Part shown: positions 17,087 to 27,026 of the stretch, one piece after another
Layout of the letters: each line of letters begins with the position of its first letter
Numbering within the stretch: the first letter of the stretch is position 1
Assembly (NCBI GenBank): GCA_031257555.1
Contig: JAIROK010000133.1
Location: 1-41,861 of the forward strand
DNA from: Campylobacteraceae bacterium
Lineage (GTDB): Bacteria; Campylobacterota; Campylobacteria; Campylobacterales; Campylobacteraceae
Direction of reading: 5' to 3'
DNA length: 41,861 nt
Translations under genes and position numbers: made by a program
The notes under the pieces: generated by a model
The model's database searches: none
Seen by the model: the letters and a program-made list of their open reading frames with translations, nothing else
What the model was told of the DNA's origin: nothing

Positions 17087-18058
17087 ATGCTTAAAATTGT
17101 TTGGCAAGCAATATTAGAATCAAAAAGTATAGTTCTTGCTTCCCATGTAAATCCCGATTGTGATACGCTTGGCTGTGCATTGGCTATGTTTGATGTTTTG
17201 CGAAATATCGGCAAAGAGGCATATTTGTTTAATGCAACCGAAAAGCTTCCGAACAAATTGCGATTTTTACCGAATTTTGAGCATATTTCATCTCAATTGC
17301 CAAACAATTTTGATACGCTTATATTGTTTGATTGTGCAAAATTTGAACGGGTAAATTTAAATAAAAGTACATTGAAACAAAAAATTATCAATATAGATCA
17401 CCATTTGACAAATTCAAATTTCGGCGATATAAATCTCGTATCAGCTGAATTTTCAAGTGCTTGTATGGTGGTTTTTGAAATGTTAAAAGCAAATAGTATC
17501 AAGATATCTTCTAAAGCTGCTACTTGTCTTTATGCCGGAAATATTGATGATACCGGATTTTTCGCATATGGAAATATAAATTCAAAAACTTTTATGAATT
17601 CGGCAGAATTGATAGAATTTGGCGCAGATCCTGTCTATATTTCAAAACAGTTGAAGCAAAGTGTTCCGCTTGCAAGATTTAGATTAAAAGAACATGTAAT
17701 GCAAACTGTTGATTTACTTAAAAATGGTAGAGTAGGGCTTGTTGTTATCATGCAAAATGATTTAAAACGCAGCGGAGCCAAAAGAGAAGATACTGAAGAT
17801 ATTATAAATATCATCAGAGATCTTGTAAGCGTCGAGCTTGGCATTATGATATTAGAAGAAGAAGACGGCAGTTTTAAAATTTCTTTAAGAAGCAAAAATT
17901 TTCTTGATGTGTCAAAAATAGCTTTGAAGTTTGGCGGCGGCGGACATTTTGGAGCCGCAGGATTTGAGAGTAAGATTACAAATACACACACCATAATCTC
18001 AATGGTATTAAATGAGTTTGATGAAGGAATAATGGAGTATGAAGAAAAAAGCAAGTAA
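17087..18058 (+). CDS. DHH-DHHA1 phosphoesterase (NrnA-like)
   Basis: This 323-aa protein has the DHH domain motifs SHVNPDCDTLG (about residue 19, metal-binding Asp pair), LFDCAK (about 82) and NIDHH (about 103), and the C-terminal DHHA1 motif FGGGGHFGAAGF (about 282). This set is that of NrnA/MgpA enzymes, which degrade nanoRNA or cyclic-di-AMP-derived pApA and 3'-phosphoadenosine-5'-phosphate. Which of these is the main substrate here is not readable. It overlaps the next gene by 20 bases, so the two are co-translated. Confidence 0.88.
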   Translation: MLKIVWQAILESKSIVLASHVNPDCDTLGCALAMFDVLRNIGKEAYLFNATEKLPNKLRFLPNFEHISSQLPNNFDTLILFDCAKFERVNLNKSTLKQKIINIDHHLTNSNFGDINLVSAEFSSACMVVFEMLKANSIKISSKAATCLYAGNIDDTGFFAYGNINSKTFMNSAELIEFGADPVYISKQLKQSVPLARFRLKEHVMQTVDLLKNGRVGLVVIMQNDLKRSGAKREDTEDIINIIRDLVSVELGIMILEEEDGSFKISLRSKNFLDVSKIALKFGGGGHFGAAGFESKITNTHTIISMVLNEFDEGIMEYEEKSK

Positions 18059-19406
18059 AAACCGCAGTATTATTTTGGCGTTGATTTTAATCATTATCGT
18101 CGCTATGGCATTTGTTTATAATTCTACGGTATTTGAACGTAACACGCCTGAAATTGTGCTTGAAGAACAGATCTATTGGAATCTCAAAAATCCTATACAA
18201 GCACAAATTAAAGACGACAGCGGCATAAAGCGTGTTTTGATACAAATAGGCGATAGCGAGAACAACATAACTTTAGTAAACAATAAATACAGCGGTAATG
18301 ATAAAGAGGTTGATTTTAATATAACATTTCCAAAAACGGGATTTTTTAGCAAAAAAAATCAGTATTACTTGACTTTTGAAGCTGTAGATAAAAGTTTATG
18401 GAATTTTTTCATGGGAAACAAAGCCCAAAAAACATATTCTATAGTTGTAGATACAAAACAGCCTAATGTCTATACAGTAGCAAATTCTTATAAAGTTACC
18501 AAAGGCGGAAGCGGAGTTGTTATATTTAGAGCTGATGATGAAAATTTAAAAGATGTTTATGTGCAGACAAATTATGGGAAACAGTTTAAAGCTGTTCCAT
18601 TCAATAAAAAAGGATACTATATAACTTTTGTTGCATGGCCTGTTAATCAGAAAAATTTTTCAGCTGAAATAGTTGCTGTTGATTTGGCAGGAAATATTGC
18701 TAAAAGCAGAATCAAATACTTTTTGCAAGATAAAAATTATAGAATTTCTAAAATACCACTTAGTGATAATTTTTTAAATAACTCTGTCTATCCGCTTGCG
18801 GAGGAGTTTGACTATGAAAATACAATGGAACTTTCAGCGCTTGAGAGATTTGTTTTTATAAATGAAAAAATTAGAAATCAAAGTATATCTGCCATACAAG
18901 AGGTTACTACTGTAGTAAATTATGATAAACAGTTTAAGATAAAGCCGTTTTTTCCATTGAAAAACGGTGCGGTTGTTGCAGGATACGGTGATTTTAGAGT
19001 GTATGAATATAACAAAGACAAAGTGAGTCAATCTTATCATTTGGGGCTTGACATGGCAAGCACAGCTGAAGCAGAAATAGTTTTAAGCAATTCCGGGACT
19101 GTTGCATTTGCGGCTCAAAATGGAATATACGGCAATATGGTTTTAATAGATCATGGTCTTGGTATATATTCGCTTTACGCACACTGCTCTGAACTTTCTG
19201 TAAATAAAGGAGATGAGATTGTGAATGGTCAAGTGATAGGCAGAACCGGAAAGACAGGTTTTGTATTTGGAGATCATTTGCATTTTGGCATAGTAGTTCA
19301 AGGTATTGAAGTAAGACCGGAAGAGTGGTTGGATGAGAAGTGGTTGAAAGAAAATATATTTGATTTAGTGGATAATGCAAATAAAATTATCAATAATGCT
19401 CGGTGA
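18039..19406 (+). CDS. Membrane-anchored M23 (LytM) peptidoglycan peptidase
   Basis: This 455-aa protein has an N-terminal membrane anchor (about 10-28), two or three beta-sandwich modules facing the periplasm (about 35-240) and a C-terminal M23 domain. Zinc-binding residues are visible in YHLGLDMAS (HxxxD, about 333-338), YAHCS and HLHFG (HxH, about 413). M23 enzymes of this kind cut peptide cross-links in peptidoglycan; relatives in Helicobacter and Campylobacter control cell shape. The gene lies just before lpxC, as in Campylobacter jejuni. It begins inside the 3' end of the DHH gene. Confidence 0.9.
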   Translation: MKKKASKNRSIILALILIIIVAMAFVYNSTVFERNTPEIVLEEQIYWNLKNPIQAQIKDDSGIKRVLIQIGDSENNITLVNNKYSGNDKEVDFNITFPKTGFFSKKNQYYLTFEAVDKSLWNFFMGNKAQKTYSIVVDTKQPNVYTVANSYKVTKGGSGVVIFRADDENLKDVYVQTNYGKQFKAVPFNKKGYYITFVAWPVNQKNFSAEIVAVDLAGNIAKSRIKYFLQDKNYRISKIPLSDNFLNNSVYPLAEEFDYENTMELSALERFVFINEKIRNQSISAIQEVTTVVNYDKQFKIKPFFPLKNGAVVAGYGDFRVYEYNKDKVSQSYHLGLDMASTAEAEIVLSNSGTVAFAAQNGIYGNMVLIDHGLGIYSLYAHCSELSVNKGDEIVNGQVIGRTGKTGFVFGDHLHFGIVVQGIEVRPEEWLDEKWLKENIFDLVDNANKIINNAR

Positions 19407-19512
19407 GTAAAGTAAAAATATACTTTAAAAAAATAAAAAATTATGCTTTTTGAGATAAAATGTGGTATAAATACAAATTAGTTTTAAAAAATAGCCTGAA
19501 AGGGAAAAAGTC

Positions 19513-20394
19513 TTGAGGCAAAAGACGATACAACGTTGTGTAGAAGGTATAGGTATAGGATTGCACAAAGGCGAGCCTATACGTATTGTATTGGAACCAA
19601 TGGAAGCAGATAGTGGTATAATATTTTACCGTCAAGATATAGGAATGAGCGTAAAAGCGCATCCTTCAAATGTTATAAATACTCAAATGGCAACAGTGAT
19701 AGGTATAAGTGATAAAGAGAGTATTTCAACTATAGAACATCTGCTTTCTGCTGTTAATTCTTATGGTATAGATAATCTTCGTATTATTATAAACGGCGGT
19801 GAGATTCCTGTTATGGATGGAAGTAGTGCAAGTTTTTGCATGATGCTTGATGAAGCAGGCATAAGAACGCTTGAAGAGAATAAAAAGATAATTGTTATAA
19901 AAAAAGAGGTAGAGGTAAGAGATGGCAATAAATTTTCAAAAGTAACACCATCAAATGAACCTACTTATCACTTTATAATAGACTTTGAGCACCCTGCTAT
20001 CGGAAGACAAGAGTATACATATGAATTTGGCAAGAAAAATTTTTTAAATGATATCGCAAGGGCTAGAACATTTGGTTTTTTAAAAGAGGCTCAAATACTA
20101 AGAAGTATGGGACTTGGACTTGGTGGTTCACTTGATAATACTATAATTTTAGATGAGAAAAAAATATTAAATCCAGAAGGCTTGAGATTTCAAAATGAGT
20201 TTGTAAGACATAAAATCCTTGATGCGATAGGCGATTTGTGTCTGCTTGGCATGCCTATGCTTGGCAATTACGATTCATTTGCGGGAAGCCATAAGTTAAA
20301 CCACATGCTTACAAAAGAGATATTAAAAGATCCGCAAAATTATGAAGTTAAAACACTTGCAAGTTCATTAGTACATGCAAAGGCATTTGCATAA
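19513..20394 (+). CDS. lpxC: UDP-3-O-acyl-N-acetylglucosamine deacetylase
   Basis: LpxC removes the acetyl group from UDP-3-O-acyl-GlcNAc, the committed step of lipid A synthesis. The 293-aa protein has the zinc ligands in STIEHLLSA (His about 76) and RHKILDAIGDL (His about 233, Asp about 237), and the catalytic His in AGSHKLNHM (about 260). The ARTFGFLKE and GGSLDNTIILD segments are typical. The start is TTG at 19513, preceded by AGGGA; it gives the expected N-terminus RQKTIQRCVEGIGIGLHKG. No in-frame ATG upstream exists. Confidence 0.97.
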   Translation: MRQKTIQRCVEGIGIGLHKGEPIRIVLEPMEADSGIIFYRQDIGMSVKAHPSNVINTQMATVIGISDKESISTIEHLLSAVNSYGIDNLRIIINGGEIPVMDGSSASFCMMLDEAGIRTLEENKKIIVIKKEVEVRDGNKFSKVTPSNEPTYHFIIDFEHPAIGRQEYTYEFGKKNFLNDIARARTFGFLKEAQILRSMGLGLGGSLDNTIILDEKKILNPEGLRFQNEFVRHKILDAIGDLCLLGMPMLGNYDSFAGSHKLNHMLTKEILKDPQNYEVKTLASSLVHAKAFA

Positions 20395-20408
20395 GAACAA
20401 AAGTAAGC

Positions 20409-20849
20409 GTGCTCATTGTAGCACTTTCATCTCCATTGCTTGTGGGCGTTTATGAAAATGACAAATTGATTGATAGCTTTAAAAGCGATGAGATGGTATC
20501 GGATTCATTGCCTAAGATTTTCAAAAAAATTTTGCAGCAATTTACATTAAAAGAGCTTTTTTATGCCAGAGGACCGGGTAGTTTCATGGCTATAAAAGTA
20601 ACTTTTGTATATTTGAGAAGTTTACAAATAGCATTAAATGTACCGCTTTTTGCATGTGATGGTTTTGTTTTTAATGAAAATTCTCCAATCAAAGCTCTTG
20701 GCAATCAATGGTTTTTTAAAGAAAAAGGTGATATCGTACTAAAAAAGAATAGTGCAAACAAAACAGAACCGTTTAAGCTCCCAAATGTTTTGGATAAAAA
20801 AAAATTTAGTAAAATCAATGAGCCTTTATATGTTTTATCGGCGATTTGA
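20409..20849 (+). CDS. Short TsaB-like protein
   Basis: This 146-aa protein matches the N-terminal actin-like part of TsaB (LIVALSSPLLVGVYENDKLID ... LFYARGPGSFMAIKVTFVYLRSLQIALNVPLFACDGF). TsaB works with TsaD and TsaE to make threonylcarbamoyl-adenosine at tRNA position 37. E. coli TsaB is about 231 aa; the C-terminal half is missing here. A similarly short protein occupies this position in Campylobacter, so this may be the normal form in the phylum and not a truncation. The start is GTG at 20409. It lies 14 bases after lpxC and 12 before thrB. Confidence 0.7.
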   Translation: MLIVALSSPLLVGVYENDKLIDSFKSDEMVSDSLPKIFKKILQQFTLKELFYARGPGSFMAIKVTFVYLRSLQIALNVPLFACDGFVFNENSPIKALGNQWFFKEKGDIVLKKNSANKTEPFKLPNVLDKKKFSKINEPLYVLSAI

Positions 20850-20861
20850 AAAAGGTTAAAA

Positions 20862-21746
20862 GTGAAGATAAGAGTTCCTGCGTCCAGTGCAAATTTAGGA
20901 CCTGGTTTTGATTCTTTGGGACTTGCTCTTGGTTTATACAATGAAACTGTTATAGAGCATTCAAATTATCTGTCCATATCTGTAAAAGGTGAGGGAAGCG
21001 ACAAGCCTCATATTAGAAAAAACAATACTTTTGTTAATATTTTTTATGATACTTATAAAGAACTGACAGGCAAAAGGGATAATTTTCGCTTTGCTTTTAA
21101 TAATGCTATTCCGTTTTCGCGCGGACTTGGCAGCTCTTCTTCTGTGATAGTCGGGGCTATAGCGTCAGCTTATTATATGGCAGGTTATAGCATAGATAAA
21201 GAGCAAATTTTAAACAATGCTTTAAAAATAGAATCGCATCCTGATAATATAACACCGTCTGTTTATGGTGGATTTATTGCTTGTGTTGTAGACAACGGAA
21301 AAGTCATTACGATAAAAAAAGAGCTTCCAAATGAGATTCGTGCTGTCGTAGTTGTGCCTAATGTTGCGATATCTACGGAATTTGCAAGAGGACTTTTGCC
21401 AAAACAGTATAAGATATCTGATGTGGTTTTTAATATTTCTCATGCCGCTTTGATGAGTGCAGCTTTTATGAGTGAAAATTGGGAAATATTAAAAACAGCA
21501 GCATCTGATAGGTTGCATGAAGATATAAGAATGAGCAAACTTCCAAAGTTGTTTGACGTAAGGCGTACAGCACTTGAAAATGGGGCTTTGATGAGTACAT
21601 TATCAGGCAGCGGTTCAAGTTTTTTAAATCTTACTTATAAAAAACACGTAAAAAAACTTTTAAGTGTATTACAAGCCCAGTTTAACGAGTTTAAAGTTGT
21701 AGAACTTGAACTTGATAATGAGGGGTTTGTTATTACTCAAAGTTAA
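20862..21746 (+). CDS. thrB: Homoserine kinase
   Basis: This 294-aa GHMP-family kinase phosphorylates homoserine in threonine synthesis. It shows the N-terminal VPASSANLGPGFDSLGLAL motif, the ATP-binding PFSRGLGSSSSVIVGAI loop (about 85-100) and the C-terminal LSTLSGSGSSFLNL segment, all typical of ThrB. The start is a GTG at 20862. It sits between tsaB-like and ylxR in the order conserved in Campylobacter. Confidence 0.96.
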   Translation: MKIRVPASSANLGPGFDSLGLALGLYNETVIEHSNYLSISVKGEGSDKPHIRKNNTFVNIFYDTYKELTGKRDNFRFAFNNAIPFSRGLGSSSSVIVGAIASAYYMAGYSIDKEQILNNALKIESHPDNITPSVYGGFIACVVDNGKVITIKKELPNEIRAVVVVPNVAISTEFARGLLPKQYKISDVVFNISHAALMSAAFMSENWEILKTAASDRLHEDIRMSKLPKLFDVRRTALENGALMSTLSGSGSSFLNLTYKKHVKKLLSVLQAQFNEFKVVELELDNEGFVITQS

Positions 21747-21770
21747 CGAAAAAAAATTCTGGTATAATAT

Positions 21771-22025
21771 ATGAGAGAAAAAAATATTCCCGTGCGCATG
21801 TGCATAGTTTGCAAAAGTCGTTTGACAAAAGAGTCTCTTCACAGATTTCAAATTAAAGACGGCATTTTGAAGATGTTTGAAAAAAGCGGGAGAAGTTTTT
21901 ATATTTGTGAAGCATGCTTAAATAAAAATCAGCATAAGATTATAAAAACAATCAATAAAAAATACAACCTAACTTTGTCGTGTAAAAGCGATGAAAATTT
22001 TAAGGAGACAATATCTGATGGTTGA
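21771..22025 (+). CDS. ylxR: YlxR-family RNA-binding protein (DUF448)
   Basis: This 84-aa protein belongs to the YlxR family encoded next to infB in most bacteria; in Gram-positives it has been linked to RNase P (RnpM) and to transcription regulation. The signature is RMCIVCKSR near the N-terminus and [11 protein letters not shown] later. The pairs C11/C14 and C46/C49 could bind zinc. It overlaps infB by 8 bases. The annotated ATG has no ribosome site, and a TATAAT hexamer ends only two bases before it (21763-21768); the real start may differ. Confidence 0.88.
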   Translation: MREKNIPVRMCIVCKSRLTKESLHRFQIKDGILKMFEKSGRSFYICEACLNKNQHKIIKTINKKYNLTLSCKSDENFKETISDG

Positions 22026-24669
22026 AAAGGTAAAGATTACAGACATAGCAGGCGAGCTTGGCTTTAGCAGTAAAGATGTTATAGAAAAGGCTTTATTATT
22101 AAAATTTGATGTTAAAAATCAATCCAGCACTTTGAGTATTGAAGAGGCTGAAAGGCTTGTGAATTTTATTTTAACCGGAGTGGATAATAATCCACAAAAA
22201 AAAGAGAATAAACAAGACAAAAAAGAGCTTAAAGAGCATAAACCACAGCCAAAGCAGGAAAAACCGAAAAAACAAGAGATACACGAAAAGCCTAAAGTTC
22301 AAAAAGTCGAGCATAAAAAACGTCAAGAAGAACCCAAAAAAGAGCATATAAAAACTCAACAAACCATTCAGCCTAAAAAAGAAGATATACAACCGCAGCA
22401 AAAACAAGCACCTCAGCCTCCTGTTCGCGAATCATTGGCAGAAGTTAGTTTAAAGCAAAGAAGAGGACTTGTATTTGTCAAGAAGAAAAAAGATGAGATT
22501 GCAGAGCAGGCTATTAATAAACAAAAGAGCGAACCTGTTGTTGCTGCTCCAAAGGCTGTGCCGTCTTTAGAATCTATGTTTGTTAATATGGCGGCAAATA
22601 TGCAGCAGTTGAGCGAGACTCGTGCCAAAAAGAAAAAACCCAAAAAGGTAATTGCAACAAAAAAAGATGAAAGTTCAAAAATAGATTTGCTTTTAGATAG
22701 AAGCTTGAGCGAAAGCAGTTACGATATCGAAGAGGATATGGTTGTATTGCCTGATTTTACTATAAAGCTTGAAAAACGTGATGATGAGCAAAAAGCTCAG
22801 ATTACAGCTCAAGTTAAGACGATAAAACACAATCCGTTCTTAGATCAAGGTATTCAGCGAAAAAGCTTTAAAAAACACAAAAGAAGAGTTGAAGAAAAAA
22901 TTGCACCGGAAGTTAAAGCTGTCCAAATACCGGAAGAAGTTAGGGTTTATGAGTTTGCACAAAAGATGAACAAACAGCCTTCAGAAATCATAAAAATACT
23001 ATTTGGTCTTGGTGTTATGGTGACCAAAAATGACTTTTTAGATAAAGACGCTATAGAGATTTTGGCTGATGAGTTTGGCATAGAGGTAAACGTTGTAAAT
23101 GAACAAGAAGAGTTTGACTATGTAAAAGCTTATGATGAAGAAAATAGCAAAAATTTAGAAAGCCGTGTGCCAGTAATTACTATAATGGGACATGTAGATC
23201 ACGGCAAAACTTCACTTTTGGATTATATCAGAAACTCAAGCGTAGCAAGCGCGGAAGCTGGTGGAATAACACAGCACGTTGGCGCTTATATGATAGAAAA
23301 AAATGGCAGGAAAATTACATTTATAGACACTCCCGGTCACGAAGCGTTTACTGAGATGAGAGCAAGGGGAGCGCAAGTAACAGATATAGTAGTTATAGTA
23401 GTAGCAGCAGATGATGGTGTGAAGCCGCAGACTTTAGAGGCTATTTCGCATGCAAAAGCTGCAAAAGTTCCTATGATTATTGCTATGAATAAGATAGATA
23501 AACCAACTGCAAATCCAGATCAAGCCAAAAGCCAATTGGCAGATGTTGGTGTCTTGCCTATAGATTGGGGTGGAGAGTATGAATTTGTAAATGTATCTGC
23601 AAAAACCGGAGAGGGCATAGAGCATCTTTTGGATGTCATTTTACTTCAATCAGAGATTATGGAACTCAAAGCAGACGCCGAAAGAGATGCTAAAGCTACG
23701 GTTATAGAGGGTTCTATGGAAAAAGGCAGAGGTCCTGTTGCTACGGTAATTGTGAGAAATGGAACACTAAGGGTTGGAAATACAGTTGTAGCAGGTGTAG
23801 CATACGGCAAAGTAAGAGCATTACTAAATGCATCGGGGCAAAATATAGAAGCTATTCATCCTGGAGAACCAGGCGTCATAGTAGGACTTAGTGAAGTTCC
23901 TTTGGCAGGAGAAACAGTCGTTAAAGTAAGCAACGATAAAATTGCCAAAGAGTATGCAAATAAAAGAGCTGAATATTTGCGCCAAAAAGAGTTATCAAGG
24001 TCTACCAAAGTTACGATAGATGAACTTGGAGCTATGATAGCAGAGGGTGAATTAAAAGCATTACCTGTCATCGTAAAAGCTGATGTTGGCGGCAGTCTTG
24101 AGGCTATAAAGAGCAGTTTGGAGAAACTTCGCAACGAAGAGACAAAAATCAATGTTATCCACAGCGGTATCGGCGGCATCAGTGAAAGCGATATAACACT
24201 TGCGTCTGCTAGCGCAAACAGCGTGATTTTAGGCTTTAATGTACGTCCTACAGGCGTTGTGAAAGAAAGAGCAAAAGCACTTGGCGTAGAGATAAAAACA
24301 TACAATGTTATATATAACTTGATAGATGATGTAAAAGGACTTTTGAGCGGGCTAATGTCTCCTGTCATAAGAGAGGAAAACTTAGGACAAGCACAAGTTA
24401 AAGAGGTATTTGTAGTGCCTAAAATTGGAGCGATAGCAGGCTGTATAGTAACAGACGGTTTTATCAACAGAGGTGCTAAAGTCAGAGTTATACGAGATGG
24501 AGTTGTAATTTTCGAAGGAACCATTTCATCTTTGAAACGTTTTAAAGATGATGCAAGAGAGGTTGCAAAAGGTTTCGAGTGCGGTATAGGCATAGATAAT
24601 TATAATGATGTTAAAGTTGGAGATTTTATAGAGAGCTTTAAGCATGTAGAGGAGCAGGCTGTTTTATGA
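22018..24669 (+). CDS. infB: Translation initiation factor IF-2
   Basis: This 883-aa GTPase brings initiator tRNA to the 30S ribosome. Parts: an IF2_N helical domain (about 1-55), a K/P/Q/E-rich low-complexity linker (about 58-140), a second IF2_N domain (about 300-355), the G domain with GHVDHGKT (about 391-398), DTPGHE, NKID and SAKTGEG, then the beta-barrel and C-terminal tRNA-binding domains. The ATG at 22018 is chosen because AAGGAG lies at 22002-22007 and [11 protein letters not shown] is the family's normal start; an upstream ATG at 21991 lacks a site. It overlaps ylxR by 8 bases and rbfA by 4. Confidence 0.98.
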   Translation: MVEKVKITDIAGELGFSSKDVIEKALLLKFDVKNQSSTLSIEEAERLVNFILTGVDNNPQKKENKQDKKELKEHKPQPKQEKPKKQEIHEKPKVQKVEHKKRQEEPKKEHIKTQQTIQPKKEDIQPQQKQAPQPPVRESLAEVSLKQRRGLVFVKKKKDEIAEQAINKQKSEPVVAAPKAVPSLESMFVNMAANMQQLSETRAKKKKPKKVIATKKDESSKIDLLLDRSLSESSYDIEEDMVVLPDFTIKLEKRDDEQKAQITAQVKTIKHNPFLDQGIQRKSFKKHKRRVEEKIAPEVKAVQIPEEVRVYEFAQKMNKQPSEIIKILFGLGVMVTKNDFLDKDAIEILADEFGIEVNVVNEQEEFDYVKAYDEENSKNLESRVPVITIMGHVDHGKTSLLDYIRNSSVASAEAGGITQHVGAYMIEKNGRKITFIDTPGHEAFTEMRARGAQVTDIVVIVVAADDGVKPQTLEAISHAKAAKVPMIIAMNKIDKPTANPDQAKSQLADVGVLPIDWGGEYEFVNVSAKTGEGIEHLLDVILLQSEIMELKADAERDAKATVIEGSMEKGRGPVATVIVRNGTLRVGNTVVAGVAYGKVRALLNASGQNIEAIHPGEPGVIVGLSEVPLAGETVVKVSNDKIAKEYANKRAEYLRQKELSRSTKVTIDELGAMIAEGELKALPVIVKADVGGSLEAIKSSLEKLRNEETKINVIHSGIGGISESDITLASASANSVILGFNVRPTGVVKERAKALGVEIKTYNVIYNLIDDVKGLLSGLMSPVIREENLGQAQVKEVFVVPKIGAIAGCIVTDGFINRGAKVRVIRDGVVIFEGTISSLKRFKDDAREVAKGFECGIGIDNYNDVKVGDFIESFKHVEEQAVL

Positions 24670-25031
24670 AACAACAAGATGTTAAGCGAAAAAGAGTTGA
24701 AAGTATACTAAAAGAGCTTATTCCACAGGCTTTATCAGAACTTGATGATGAACAACTTGTGGGGCTTTGTGTGACTGATGTAGTATGTCACAAAGGGCAT
24801 CATGATGCTGAAGTTTATCTTGATAAAACACTTCTTAGTGAAAGTGAGATATCGCAGATATACACAAAGCTAAATAAAGTCAAAAGGTATATTCAAAACT
24901 ATTGTGCCAATGAAGAGGGTTGGTTTCGTGCACCAAATCTTGCATTTCATTTTGACAATCTTCTTGAGCAGCAAAACCATATGGATAAATTATTTGAAAA
25001 GATAGAAAAAGGCTTAAAAGAGCATGAATGA
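24666..25031 (+). CDS. rbfA: Ribosome-binding factor A
   Basis: This 121-aa KH-like protein helps mature the 30S subunit and its 16S 5' end. It shows the RbfA pattern [40 protein letters not shown] and the C-terminal [24 protein letters not shown] (RxxPxLxFxxD). It overlaps infB by ATGA and rimP by 8 bases, so the translation-factor genes are tightly coupled. Confidence 0.94.
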   Translation: MKQQDVKRKRVESILKELIPQALSELDDEQLVGLCVTDVVCHKGHHDAEVYLDKTLLSESEISQIYTKLNKVKRYIQNYCANEEGWFRAPNLAFHFDNLLEQQNHMDKLFEKIEKGLKEHE

Positions 25032-25446
25032 AAATATAGAAAAGCTCATCGAAAGCTGCGGTGTTAAACTTTATGACATGGAAAGCGTTACAGAAAACGG
25101 ACATAAGATTTTCCGTGTTTATATAACTTCGAAAGATGGTATAGATCTAGAAAAATGTGAAAAAATTAGCAAGATACTATCTCCTATTTTTGATTTAAAT
25201 CCGCCTGTTAGCGGACATTACTATTTTGAAGTAAGTTCGCCCGGAATAGAACGAAACTTAAAGTTGCCAAAACATTTTAAGGCTTCCATTGGAGAAAAAG
25301 TAAAAATAAAATTGGATAATGAAGAAAGTATAAAAGGCACAATACAAGATGCAGATGATGATGGTGTCGAGGTAGGTGAGGACAACAATTTACAAAAAAT
25401 CTTATACGAAAATATCAAAAAGGCAAGAACCTATTTTGAATGGTAG
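25024..25446 (+). CDS. rimP: Ribosome maturation factor RimP
   Basis: This 140-aa protein assists 30S assembly. It has the N-terminal RimP domain (LYDMESVTENGHKIFRVYI, then the segment IDLEKCEKISKILSPIFD) and the central YYFEVSSPGIERNLK signature, followed by an SH3-like C-terminal domain (about 85-140). It overlaps rbfA and ribD, both by a few bases. Confidence 0.95.
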   Translation: MNENIEKLIESCGVKLYDMESVTENGHKIFRVYITSKDGIDLEKCEKISKILSPIFDLNPPVSGHYYFEVSSPGIERNLKLPKHFKASIGEKVKIKLDNEESIKGTIQDADDDGVEVGEDNNLQKILYENIKKARTYFEW

Positions 25447-26444
25447 ATGAATTTTATATATCGTTAGCTATAAATGAAGCTTGGAAATATCAAGGTTTAA
25501 CATACCCAAATCCAGCAGTGGGTTGTGTCATTACAGATAAAAACGGAGCTATTTTATCGATAAGTGCTCATAAAAAAGCAGGTTTTGCTCACGCAGAACT
25601 TGAAGGTGTGAAAGAAGCTTTGGCAAAGCTCAATCCACTTTTAACTTTTCCGCAAAACCCAAATGAATTACATGCTTTTATATTGCAAAATCATCAAAAT
25701 TTACTAAAAGATTCAACATTTTATGTCACTCTTGAGCCTTGTTCTCATCAAGGTTTAACACCATCTTGTGCTGATTTATTATGTGCTTTACATGTTAGAA
25801 GAGTTGTTATAGGCACTAAAGATGATACCGAAAGAGCCGGTGGCGGGAGCGAAAAACTAAAAAAAGCAGGCATTGAAGTTGTAATCGGGATTTGCAGACA
25901 AGAGTGCGAAGAGTTACTGGAACCTTTTTTGTTGTGGCAAAAAGGAAGATTTTCATTTTTTAAACTTGCCATGAGGTTAGATGGAACTTATGATGACGGT
26001 ATCATAACATCTGCTGATTCAAGAGAATTTACTCATAAGTTAAGAGATGCTTGTGATTTGATAGTTATAGGCGGGGAGACTCTTCGTATTGACAAGCCGG
26101 TACTTGATTCAAGACTTATAAACGGAAAATCTCCCGATGTGCTTATCTGCACAAAAAAAGAAATAGATAAAAACGCACCGCTTTTTAACATTAAAAACAG
26201 AAAAGTTATAGTTCAAAACAGCCTTGATTTTCCAAAAGAGTATAAAAATATCATGATAGAGGGTGGAAGCACTCTTTTACAGGTTTTTAAGGATAGAGTT
26301 GATTGGTTTTTAATTTTTCATAGTAATTTTTTTTCAAATAAAGGCAAACAAAATATAAACTTTGATTTAAATTTAAAGCTTATTCATAATTCATATATTA
26401 AAAATGATAGATTTGCTTGGTATAAAAAATATACACTGCAATAG
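25440..26444 (+). CDS. ribD: Riboflavin biosynthesis deaminase/reductase RibD
   Basis: This bifunctional 334-aa enzyme performs steps two and three of riboflavin synthesis (pyrimidine deamination, then side-chain reduction). The N-terminal deaminase domain carries the zinc site HAE (about residues 51-53) and PCSHQGLTPSC (about 100-110), with an insertion of about 25 residues between them. The C-terminal half (about 150-334) is a short RibD_C reductase (FFKLAMRLDG, IVIGGETLRIDKP, MIEGGSTLLQ). It is shorter than the usual 360-370 aa. The ATG overlaps the rimP stop by 7 bases; this is the last gene of the run. Confidence 0.94.
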   Translation: MVDEFYISLAINEAWKYQGLTYPNPAVGCVITDKNGAILSISAHKKAGFAHAELEGVKEALAKLNPLLTFPQNPNELHAFILQNHQNLLKDSTFYVTLEPCSHQGLTPSCADLLCALHVRRVVIGTKDDTERAGGGSEKLKKAGIEVVIGICRQECEELLEPFLLWQKGRFSFFKLAMRLDGTYDDGIITSADSREFTHKLRDACDLIVIGGETLRIDKPVLDSRLINGKSPDVLICTKKEIDKNAPLFNIKNRKVIVQNSLDFPKEYKNIMIEGGSTLLQVFKDRVDWFLIFHSNFFSNKGKQNINFDLNLKLIHNSYIKNDRFAWYKKYTLQ

Positions 26445-26565
26445 CTGTAATATATTAATACGTTATAAATTAAAGTTGTTTCTTTTTATTAATATAATGT
26501 TTTAAGCTTTTATCTGTTATCCTATCTATAGTATTTTACTTGAATGTATAAAATAGGCTTTGATT

Positions 26566-26925
26566 ATGAAAAGTATGTTTTTAAAACGTGTAATGATTAT
26601 GTTTTTTTTATCAAGTTGTTTTGTATTTTCTCAAGATAGTTCTATTGCAAAAGGTGAAGCGGTTTATAAAAAAAGATGCTTTGGCTGTCATGGTGCAGCA
26701 GGCGACATAAAAGCTTTTGGTATAAGCAGAAAATTGACAGAGCTTAGTTCCGAAGAGATAATGGAAAGATTAAAAACACTCTCTGATAAAAAAATGCAAG
26801 GTATAGGCGGTGCATCCGAAACTATGCATAAACAAATTGCAGCTGTAAATAAAGAGGAGTACGAAGCTGTATCTGCTTATATTATTTCTGTATTTGCAAA
26901 AAAAGATAATACTACTACTAAATAA
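26566..26925 (+). CDS. Small monohaem cytochrome c
   Basis: This secreted protein of about 119 aa has a hydrophobic leader (LKRVMIMFFLSSCFVFS), then one haem-binding CFGCH (about 38-42) after SIAKGEAVYKKR, as in class I cytochromes c of the c553 type, which carry electrons in the periplasm in this phylum. Candidate axial Met lies in KKMQGIGG (about 87). A Cys in the leader (LSSC) could be a lipobox, so lipid anchoring is possible. The ATG at 26566 has AGG eight bases upstream and is preferred over a TTG two codons earlier. It stands alone. Confidence 0.88.
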   Translation: MKSMFLKRVMIMFFLSSCFVFSQDSSIAKGEAVYKKRCFGCHGAAGDIKAFGISRKLTELSSEEIMERLKTLSDKKMQGIGGASETMHKQIAAVNKEEYEAVSAYIISVFAKKDNTTTK

Positions 26926-26957
26926 AATACTTTGCGAAATTAGTAAAAAATAATAGA

Positions 26958-26963
26958 TATAAT
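26958..26963 (+). promoter_or_regulatory. -10 element upstream of menG
   Basis: TATAAT lies 64 bases before the TTG start at 27027, in the gap after the cytochrome gene. Confidence 0.4.
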
Positions 26964-27026
26964 ATGCGTGAAGTTTAATTATCCACTTTTCTTGAAGCGT
27001 TGCACAATTTTTTTAAAGGATTATTT

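Noticed and set aside
19410-19440. Hairpin TAAAGTA/TACTTTA after the M23 gene as a terminator
   Set aside because: The stem is short and AT-rich and is followed by A-runs, not T-runs, on the coding strand.
23856-24593. A 245-codon minus-strand open frame inside infB
   Set aside because: The plus strand encodes the conserved IF-2 C-terminal domains; the minus frame is Ser/Thr/Pro-rich shadow with no family motif.
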